Below, one piece after another: positions 44,881-51,095 of a stretch of 51,095 nt of DNA. Location: positions 1 to 51,095 of the forward strand of contig WGNW01000023.1 of assembly GCA_016124315.1 (NCBI GenBank), in the 5' to 3' direction. Source of the stretch: Alphaproteobacteria bacterium (GTDB lineage: Bacteria; Pseudomonadota; Alphaproteobacteria; SMXS01). Made by a program: the position numbers and the translations under genes. The notes under the pieces were generated by a model. That model saw nothing but the letters and a program-made list of their open reading frames with translations, had not been told where the DNA came from and did not search any database. How positions within the stretch are numbered: position 1 is the stretch's first letter; each line of letters opens with the position of its first letter.

Positions 44881-45815
44881 GCGCCAGGCCGCCGCCGGCC
44901 GGCGCGACCTTCGGCACCTTCCGCGCCGACGACGGCGCCGCGCTGCGCTACGCCCTATGGCCCCGCGAGGCCGCGCGCGGCACGGCGATCCTGCTCGGCG
45001 GCTTCACCGAGTTCATCGAGAAGCACTACGAGAGCACCCAGGATCTGCTGGACCGGGGCTTCGCCGTGGCCGCCATGGACTGGCGCTGCCAGGGCCTCTC
45101 CGACCGGCCGCTGCCCAACCGCCAGAAGATTCACGTACGGGATTTCGGCCGCTACGTCGCCGACCTGGCGGCATTCCACGGCACGGTGGTAAGGCCGGCG
45201 CTGCCGGAGCCGGCCGTGTTCCTCGCCCATTCCATGGGCGGGCACATCGTGCTGCGCTACCTGCACGACCGGCCCGGGGCCGCCGCCTGCGCCGTGCTGT
45301 CGGCGCCGATGGTCGACCTGCCCTTTCCCAAGGCGCTGCGGCCGCTGGCCGAGGCGGCATTTCGCATCGCCGCGCGCGGCGGGCTCGCCGGCCGCTACGC
45401 CCCTGGCAGCCGCGACTACGGCCCCTGGAAGCGGCGGTTCGAGGACAACAGGCTCACCTCCGATCCGGAACGTTTCCGCCAGACCCACGACGAGATCGAC
45501 GCCGACCCGCGGCTCGCCAGCGGCGGCGCCACGGTCGGCTGGGTCGACGCGGCGCTGCGCACCATCGCGCTGATGGCCCGGCCGGACTACCTCGCGGCGT
45601 TCCGCACGCCGCTGTGCCTGGTGGAGGCGGGGGAGGACCGCATCGTCAGCAACGCGGCCGTTGATCGCTTCGCCGCCGCCGTCCCCTGCGCCGAACTGCA
45701 CCGCATCGACGGCGCCCGGCACGAGATGCTGCGCGAGCGCGACGAGCTGCGGAACCGGTTCTGGCAGATCTTCGACGAATTCACGGACCGGATGCTCGGG
45801 TCCGGCTGCCGTTGA
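44877..45815 (+). CDS. alpha/beta hydrolase, lysophospholipase-like
   Basis: A 312-residue S33-type hydrolase. LLGGFTEFIEKHYESTQDLL precedes MDWRCQGLSDRP. The nucleophile elbow is LAHSMGGHIVLRYL, the acid lies near VEAGEDRIVS, and the catalytic His is in DGARHEMLRE. It is closest in layout to PldB (lysophospholipase L2) proteins. The GTG at 44877 overlaps the ABC-F stop (GTGA). No signal peptide is seen. Confidence 0.9.
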   Translation: MSARPPPAGATFGTFRADDGAALRYALWPREAARGTAILLGGFTEFIEKHYESTQDLLDRGFAVAAMDWRCQGLSDRPLPNRQKIHVRDFGRYVADLAAFHGTVVRPALPEPAVFLAHSMGGHIVLRYLHDRPGAAACAVLSAPMVDLPFPKALRPLAEAAFRIAARGGLAGRYAPGSRDYGPWKRRFEDNRLTSDPERFRQTHDEIDADPRLASGGATVGWVDAALRTIALMARPDYLAAFRTPLCLVEAGEDRIVSNAAVDRFAAAVPCAELHRIDGARHEMLRERDELRNRFWQIFDEFTDRMLGSGCR

Positions 45816-45824
45816 CCGGGCGGC

Positions 45825-46472
45825 TCAGCGCCCCTCGAGTCTGTCGATCCGCTGCATGATCTCCTCGCGGGTGCCCTCTGCCGCGTCGGCGGCCAGGGAG
45901 ACGTAGAGCGCCATGAAGCAGCGCTTGCGGTATTCGGCGAGGGTGGCGCGGCGGTAGGTCCAGTCGAGCAGGGCCATCATCTGGCTGCTGAGGATCTGAA
46001 TGTTGAGCGTCTCCGCCGGAATCCGTCCCAGCAGGGTGCCGATCTCCTGACCGCGGCGGATGACCCTGAGATGCCGGGCGACCGCGTCGCGCGTCATTTC
46101 CTCGATCTGGTCCTGGTAGGCGCCCTGCCGCCACAGATTGTCGAAGGCGATGTGCGCGGCCCGGCGCAGGTCGCGCTTGACCGGATCGGCGAGGTCGGTG
46201 GTCAGGGCGACGCTGGCTTCGAGCTTTTCCAGGGTGAGGTCGTCGTCGATCCCTTCGAGGGCGCGCTCGATGTCGTCGACCATGCCGCTGCACAGCTGGA
46301 GCATGACGGTGTTCTTGTCGCCGATCAGGTTGTAGATGGTCGTCGCGGAGACGTCGGCCCCCGCCGCGAGGTTCCTCACGCTGAAACTGTCCGCGTCGCC
46401 GTCGGCGAGCAGTTCGCGGGCACGCGCCAAGATGCGCCGCCGCCTTTCCTGCATGGCTTCCTCGGTCTGCAT
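45825..46472 (-). CDS. TetR family regulator, divergent from P450
   Basis: A 215-residue regulator. The helix-turn-helix is clear: RRRRILARARELLADGDADS, then VRNLAAGADVSATTIYNLIG. The C-terminal half is helical and probably binds a hydrophobic ligand. It is divergent from the P450 gene; the 202-base region between them carries a strong inverted repeat that overlaps promoter-like sequences for both directions, so it probably represses itself and the P450. GGAAGG precedes the ATG. Confidence 0.92.
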   Translation of the reverse strand: MQTEEAMQERRRRILARARELLADGDADSFSVRNLAAGADVSATTIYNLIGDKNTVMLQLCSGMVDDIERALEGIDDDLTLEKLEASVALTTDLADPVKRDLRRAAHIAFDNLWRQGAYQDQIEEMTRDAVARHLRVIRRGQEIGTLLGRIPAETLNIQILSSQMMALLDWTYRRATLAEYRKRCFMALYVSLAADAAEGTREEIMQRIDRLEGR

Positions 46473-46594
46473 GGACGCTGCCTTCCCCCTGCCGGAAATG
46501 CCCCTCAGAACGCAACCGCCGCCTGAATATAGGCACTGGCGGAACGAATGCCAGCCACAGGTTCGGGAGCACGGGGCCGCGCTCCGGATTCATG

Positions 46595-46623
46595 TTGAAA
46601 CACCGTTTCATTATATGTAATAA
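46595..46623 (+). promoter_or_regulatory. probable sigma-70-type promoter of the P450 gene
   Basis: TTGAAA (46595-46600) and TAATAA (46618-46623) are separated by 17 bases and read towards the P450. The opposite strand has TATAAT at 46615-46610, a possible -10 for the divergent TetR gene. Both lie within or across the inverted repeat at 46597-46632. Confidence 0.55.
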
Positions 46624-46632
46624 CGGTGTTCC
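46597..46632. promoter_or_regulatory. probable TetR operator (inverted repeat)
   Basis: GAAACACCGTT and AACGGTGTTCC are inverted copies with one mismatch (nine perfect central bases AACACCGTT), 14 bases apart. The repeat spans the -35 and -10 region of the P450 promoter. Its position between a TetR gene and its divergent neighbour is the standard arrangement for ligand-released repression. Confidence 0.7.
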
Positions 46633-46674
46633 ACTATAGACGCCTAGCAGGCACGCCGTTCGGGGGAGAGACGG

Positions 46675-47850
46675 ATGGACAGGGGGGAAGCGTCTGCGCT
46701 CGATTTTCTGAGCCCGGAGGAGATGGCGGATCCGTCCGTCACCATCCGCCGCCTCTATGCGGGAGACCGCTGCCGGCTTTACGAGAAGTTCGAGCCGCCG
46801 TTCTTCGTGGTGTCCCGCTTCGAGGACGTGAACCACGTGCTGATGAATCCGACCCGCTTCCTCAGCGGCCACGGCCAGGGGCCCAACTTCGTGGCGCCGG
46901 CCGGAATCGTCTCCGACCCGCCCATGCACACCTTCTTCCGGCGCCTCGTCCAGGACGACTTCAAGCCCGGCGCCATCGCCGCACTGCGGCCACGGCTGCA
47001 GGCCATCGCCGACGACCTGCTCGACGCCGTGGCGGGCAGGGACGCCTGGGACCTGCACGACGATTTCGCCTTTCCGCTGCCCGTCACCATCATCTGCGAG
47101 ATCTTCGGCATTCCGACCGACGACCTGGCGCAGTTCAAGATGTGGTCGGACGTGGCCGTCGCCGCCCTCTCGGCCCAGGACCCCGCGGGCTACGAGGCAG
47201 AGCTCCAGCGCATGGCCGGATACCTGCTCGACCTCGTCCGGGCGAAGCGGGGAAGCCCGGACGACGGCAGCCTGGCGGCCCGGATCGCCCGGGCCCGGCG
47301 CGACGGCGGCACAATCACCGACGAGGACGCCGTGAACCTGATCGTCCAGCTGTTCGTGGCGGGCAATGAGACCACCACCTCGCTGATCACCAACGCGATG
47401 ATGCGGCTGCTGGCCGATGGCGGCCAGTGGCGGGCGTTCTGCGCCGGCGACGTGGACATGAACCGTCTGATCAACGAAAGCCTGCGCTTCGATCCGCCGC
47501 TGCTCGCCATGTTCCGCACGACGGCGGCCGACGAGACCATCGCCGGCACCCCGATTCCGGCCGGCACCAAGGTCATGGTCCACTACGCGGCCGCCAACCG
47601 CGACCCGGACGTCTGTCCCGAGCCGGGCGTGTTCGACGTGCACCGGTCGGTCCGCAAGATCATGTCGTTCGCCCTGGGGATTCATTTCTGCATCGGCGCC
47701 GAGCTCGCGAAGCTCGAGGCGCAGGTGATGCTGCAGGCGCTGCGCCGGCGGTGCCCGGACCTGTCGATGATCGACGCGGGCGAACGCATCGGCCCGTTTC
47801 TGTTCTGGGGGCGGCGCAAGCTGCCGGTGAGGTCGGGGATCCGCCCCTAG
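46675..47850 (+). CDS. cytochrome P450
   Basis: A 391-residue soluble bacterial P450. The I-helix oxygen motif is Ala229-Gly-Asn-Glu-Thr233 (FVAGNETTT), the K-helix ExxR is Glu268-Arg271 (ESLRFDPPL), and the haem ligand is Cys339 (FALGIHFCIGAELA). SDPPMHTFFRRLVQDDF is the B-C region. It would oxidise a hydrophobic substrate and needs a ferredoxin and reductase; neither ferredoxin nor dedicated reductase is adjacent, though an FprA-type reductase is at 8458. A GGGGGAGAG site precedes the ATG. Substrate unknown; the TonB receptor downstream suggests import of an external compound. Confidence 0.95.
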   Translation: MDRGEASALDFLSPEEMADPSVTIRRLYAGDRCRLYEKFEPPFFVVSRFEDVNHVLMNPTRFLSGHGQGPNFVAPAGIVSDPPMHTFFRRLVQDDFKPGAIAALRPRLQAIADDLLDAVAGRDAWDLHDDFAFPLPVTIICEIFGIPTDDLAQFKMWSDVAVAALSAQDPAGYEAELQRMAGYLLDLVRAKRGSPDDGSLAARIARARRDGGTITDEDAVNLIVQLFVAGNETTTSLITNAMMRLLADGGQWRAFCAGDVDMNRLINESLRFDPPLLAMFRTTAADETIAGTPIPAGTKVMVHYAAANRDPDVCPEPGVFDVHRSVRKIMSFALGIHFCIGAELAKLEAQVMLQALRRRCPDLSMIDAGERIGPFLFWGRRKLPVRSGIRP

Positions 47851-48002
47851 CCCGGCCGGCGCCGTCAAGGACTTCCCTCGCCGTTGCGTCCAGCGATGAC
47901 GCGGGGGCCGACCCAAGATGGCGCAGCGGCCTCCGCGCCGTGGTCCTCGTGGGGGGAGGTCCGCCATTGCGTGTGTTTTGGTTCTTGTCTGGGGAGGAAT
48001 GA

Positions 48003-50450
48003 ATGAACATGCGTCGATATCGTGAGAAGCGTTCGAGCGCCGCGGCGAGGCCGTGGAGAGGGGTCTGCATGGCCGCCTGCCTGGCAGCGGCGGCGCTGGC
48101 CTATCCGGCGCTCGCCGAGGAGCCGCCCGCCGGCAGCGAGCGCGGCGCGCCGGCCGACGTCATCATCGTCACGGCGCGCAAGCAGGCCGAGACGCTGCAG
48201 GAGGTGCCGGTGACGGTGTCCACCATCAGCGGCAATATCATCGACAAGTTCCAGTACACCAAGATGGAAGACCTGGAGACCCGCATCCCGACCCTGCGCA
48301 TCGGCAGCGGCGGCTCCGGCTCGGGGGGCCAGATCACCCTGCGGGGCGTCGGCTCCTCGGGCATCTCCGCCGCCTTCGATTCGGCCGTCGCGCTGGATTT
48401 CGACGGCGTCCAGGTCAGCACCATGCGCATCGTGCAGTCCGCCATCTTCGACCTCAGGCAGGTCGAGGTGCTGAAAGGGCCGCAGTCGCTGTATTTCGGC
48501 AAGAGCGCCTCGGCCGGCGTGCTCTCCTTCAAGTCGGCCAACCCGACCGACCACTTCGAGGCGGGCGGCAAGGCTTCCTACGAGATCGAGGAGCGGGGCT
48601 ACACCCTCGAATCCTACGTGTCCGGGCCGATCAACGACGCAGTGTCGTTCCGTCTGGCGGCCCAGTACAACGACATCAGCAAGCTGCTCCACAACTCGGC
48701 GCCCGGCGTCGCCCATCCCGACCGGGGCGAGACCAACATCAACGTCCGCGCCACCTTCCAGCTCGACCCGGCCGACAACTTCTCCGCCAACCTGAAGCTG
48801 AACTACATCCGGCACGAGAACGACGGGGCGCTGCGCTTCTCCACCATCGACTGCGGTGCCAACGGCGTCGCCGACCCGGTGTACTGGCTGTCCGGCGCGG
48901 TCGTCCTGCCTGCCGGCTACCAGTGCGGCGTGCCGCTGGGCAAGCAGTTCTTCTACCCGGACCAGGCCCCACCGCTGGCCATCCAGGCGCCAGCGCAGGG
49001 TCCGAAGGGCAACGGCGGCGTGTCCTACGGCAACTCGGACATCTTCTTCGGCGTGCTGAGGCTGGACTGGAACCTGACGGACGCGCTGACGCTGACCTCG
49101 GTCAGCGGGTACATCGACCAGTCGGCCCAGGACCTGGACCAGTACAGCTTCGGCGGCGTGGTCGGAAACCAGAGCTACGGCGGCGGCACCGGCCTGACCG
49201 ACAACCAGCTCCGGCAGTTCAGCCAGGAGCTGCGGCTGACGAGCCACCTCAAGGGCTGGATCAACTTCATGCTGGGGGCCTTCTACGAGCGGCGCCACTC
49301 CGAATTCAACACCAGCCAGAACGCCGTCAACATCTCGTTCTTCGGCGTCGACCCGATCACCGGCAACAGCTTCGACTGGTACAAGTCCCATCCGACGAAC
49401 GGCGACGCGTTCTCCGTGTTCGGCAGCCTGAGCATCGACATCACCGACAAGCTCAACCTGTCGGGCGGCCTGCGGTGGACCCACGAGAAGAAGGTGAACC
49501 ACATCCTCGTACCCTACGTGCACGCGTTCCTGTCCGCGGGCCCGGCGTTCATCAGCAGCGGCTTCGATTCGGGACCGATCCACTTCGCCGACAGCAACTT
49601 CTCGCCGGAAGCCACCCTCAGCTATCACGCCACCGACGACCTGAACCTCTATGCCGCGTTCAAGACCGGCTTCAAGTCGGGCGGCATCGACAACAGCGCG
49701 CTGCCCTCCGCCAACCTGCTGGGCTTCGCCAGTTCCGACCCGGCGGTGCGGGCGGCGACGGCCGAGGCCCTGGTCTACGGATCGGAGACGGCGAGAGGCG
49801 GCGAGGTCGGCGCCAAGTCCCAGTGGCTGGACCGGGCGCTGACCCTCAACCTGTCGGTCTACTACTACGTCTTCAAGAACCTGCAGGTGCAGAACTTCGA
49901 CGCCGTGGCGATCCAGTTCCAGACCACCAACGCCGGCGAAGTGACCACCAAGGGCGCGGACCTGGACTTCAGCTGGCGTACGCCGCTGGACGGGCTGACC
50001 CTGTTCGGCTCCGTCGCCTACACCAGCGCCAAGTTCACGGCGCCCTACGACCCGATCCCCAACAACGGCATCGACGAGAACATCCAGGGCCGGCGGGTGG
50101 CGCGGGCGCCGAAATGGGCCGGCAATGTGGGCGCCGACCTGCGGGTACCGGTGGCCGACGGGCTGGAGTTCGGGCTCAGCGGCAACCTGACGTTCAGCAG
50201 CAACTACTTCACCAACGAGGACACGCTGACCGACTACATCCAGGGCAGCTACGTGACACTGGACCTCGCCGTGTCCATCGGCGCCCCGGACGACTCGTGG
50301 CGGCTGTCTGTGGTCGCCAACGACCTGACCGACAAGCTGTACGTGATGTCGCAGGACCCGAGGCCGTTCCTCCCGGTGGGCGGCGACGATTCGCTCCTGA
50401 GCATCAACCGCGGCCGCCAGGTGTTCATCGAGGGGTCCTTCCGGTTCTAG
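48003..50450 (+). CDS. TonB-dependent outer-membrane receptor
   Basis: An 815-residue receptor. A signal peptide ends near ALAYPALAEE, followed by the TonB-box-like VIIVTARK and the plug domain (LETRIPTLRIGSGG, ITLRGVGSSG, LRQVEVLKGPQSLYFGKSA). The 22-strand barrel ends in FIEGSFRF with the terminal Phe required for assembly. No N-terminal signalling domain is present, so it is not a FecA-type transducer. Several features (VEVLKGPQSLYFGK) match receptors of sphingomonad type for non-iron ligands, but cargo cannot be read. GGGGAGGA precedes the ATG; it lies 152 bases after the P450. Confidence 0.94.
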   Translation: MNMRRYREKRSSAAARPWRGVCMAACLAAAALAYPALAEEPPAGSERGAPADVIIVTARKQAETLQEVPVTVSTISGNIIDKFQYTKMEDLETRIPTLRIGSGGSGSGGQITLRGVGSSGISAAFDSAVALDFDGVQVSTMRIVQSAIFDLRQVEVLKGPQSLYFGKSASAGVLSFKSANPTDHFEAGGKASYEIEERGYTLESYVSGPINDAVSFRLAAQYNDISKLLHNSAPGVAHPDRGETNINVRATFQLDPADNFSANLKLNYIRHENDGALRFSTIDCGANGVADPVYWLSGAVVLPAGYQCGVPLGKQFFYPDQAPPLAIQAPAQGPKGNGGVSYGNSDIFFGVLRLDWNLTDALTLTSVSGYIDQSAQDLDQYSFGGVVGNQSYGGGTGLTDNQLRQFSQELRLTSHLKGWINFMLGAFYERRHSEFNTSQNAVNISFFGVDPITGNSFDWYKSHPTNGDAFSVFGSLSIDITDKLNLSGGLRWTHEKKVNHILVPYVHAFLSAGPAFISSGFDSGPIHFADSNFSPEATLSYHATDDLNLYAAFKTGFKSGGIDNSALPSANLLGFASSDPAVRAATAEALVYGSETARGGEVGAKSQWLDRALTLNLSVYYYVFKNLQVQNFDAVAIQFQTTNAGEVTTKGADLDFSWRTPLDGLTLFGSVAYTSAKFTAPYDPIPNNGIDENIQGRRVARAPKWAGNVGADLRVPVADGLEFGLSGNLTFSSNYFTNEDTLTDYIQGSYVTLDLAVSIGAPDDSWRLSVVANDLTDKLYVMSQDPRPFLPVGGDDSLLSINRGRQVFIEGSFRF

Positions 50451-51095
50451 CCGGCGTTCAGCGCCTCGAGCGCCTGTCGGTGCACCCGCCTGTCGCCGGC
50501 GGCCAGGATTCGGCCGGCCTGCCAGGCGGGGTCGCCGTCCCAGTTGGTGACGACACCGCCGGCGCCCTCGACGATGGGGATCAGCGCCTGGATGTCGTAG
50601 GGCTGCATGGCGGCCTCGACGATCACGTCGACGAGGCCGTGGGCCAGCATGCAGTAGGCGTAGCAGTCGCCGCCGAAGCGGCGCAGCTTGACCCGCTGCT
50701 CGACCCGGCGGAACGCCGGCATCTCCCGTTCCGGCTCGAACATGTCGGGCGTGGTCGCATAGAGCACCGCGTCCTCCAGCCGCTCGCAGGGACGGGTCCG
50801 GAGGGCGAGGTCGCCCAGAAAGGCGCCGTCCGGGCCGCCGACGAAGCGCTCGCCCAGCACCGGCTGGTCCATGATCCCCAGGATCGGCCGGCCGTGCTCG
50901 GCAAGGGCGATCAGCGTGCCCCAGGTGGGAAAGCCGCCGATGAACGAGCGGGTGCCGTCGATCGGATCGAGCACCCACGTGAAGCGCTCGCCCCACTCGG
51001 CGCCGTGCTCCTCGCCGTAGACGGCATGGTCGGGATAGGTGCGGGCGATCAGCGCGCGCATGGCTGCCTCCGCCTCCCGGTCGGCGGCGGTGACC
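50447..51095 (-). CDS. hisN: histidinol-phosphatase-like IMPase family protein, 5' end cut by window
   Basis: The frame enters from the right edge (VTAADREAEAAMRALIARTY), so the N-terminal part is missing; about 216 residues are visible. GEEHGAEWGERFTWVLDPID and GTRSFIGGFPTWGTLIAL are typical of HisN-type histidinol-phosphate phosphatases; YDIQALIPIVEGAGG is the C-terminal metal motif. It is probably the histidine-synthesis enzyme, although other IMPase substrates are possible. Its stop overlaps the end of the TonB receptor gene by four bases (convergent). Confidence 0.85.
   Translation of the reverse strand, partial: VTAADREAEAAMRALIARTYPDHAVYGEEHGAEWGERFTWVLDPIDGTRSFIGGFPTWGTLIALAEHGRPILGIMDQPVLGERFVGGPDGAFLGDLALRTRPCERLEDAVLYATTPDMFEPEREMPAFRRVEQRVKLRRFGGDCYAYCMLAHGLVDVIVEAAMQPYDIQALIPIVEGAGGVVTNWDGDPAWQAGRILAAGDRRVHRQALEALNAG

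Noticed and set aside
47865..50996. 1043-codon antisense frame under the TonB receptor
   Set aside because: Its translation is compositionally biased and matches no family, while the plus strand carries a clear receptor with signal peptide, plug and barrel end.

Overview
The window is GC-rich DNA packed with genes on both strands and reads as ordinary chromosome of a free-living alphaproteobacterium. The best evidence is gene content and order: lspA, a DUF3035 lipoprotein and an M16 peptidase pair; pgi-mutL; tadA divergent from rluB-rsmD; purD divergent from xseA; pmbA with an IMPase-family gene; DUF2849; and TorF. I cannot name the genus. I see no rRNA, tRNA, CRISPR array or insertion sequence, and no gene-free stretch longer than about 300 bases.

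Layout. Positions 1-1225 hold a TauE-type exporter and a cut-off TIGR02186-type gene. Positions 1350-8287 are one minus-strand cluster: an ECF sigma factor, a one-helix membrane protein (probable anti-sigma), a periplasmic CnrX/CpxP-like sensor, then two tandem copies of a DUF1800-DUF1501 pair. The first three genes match the layout of metal-responsive cnr systems, but the output genes are Tat-exported proteins of unknown function. This is the best candidate here for an undescribed system. Next come an adrenodoxin-type ferredoxin reductase (8458), a cyanide-insensitive-type bd oxidase with a 43-residue partner (9767-12268), an acyl-CoA dehydrogenase and small hypothetical genes.

Positions 15176-23594 are a housekeeping run on the plus strand: MaoC, ribF, lspA, DUF3035 lipoprotein, an active and an inactive M16 peptidase, pgi and mutL. 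Several of these are translationally coupled. The ileS gene usually found between ribF and lspA is absent. RNA-modification genes follow (rsmD, rluB-like, tadA), then an MscS channel and a TAP-like hydrolase. The hybrid histidine kinase at 28713 carries an N-terminal three-helix domain that keeps the copper and ethylene-binding residues of plant ETR1.

Positions 31203-38901 hold three SnoaL-like domains in two overlapping genes, ppa, an APH-type phosphotransferase, a probable MOSC fragment, a dispersed palindrome, purD, xseA and an M23 peptidase. Positions 39173-45815 hold a TorF porin, an IMPase-family gene, pmbA, a TetR regulator, an ABC-F ATPase and a hydrolase. The right end (45825-51095) is an accessory module: a TetR regulator divergent from a cytochrome P450 with a clear shared operator, a TonB-dependent receptor, and a cut-off histidinol-phosphatase-like gene.
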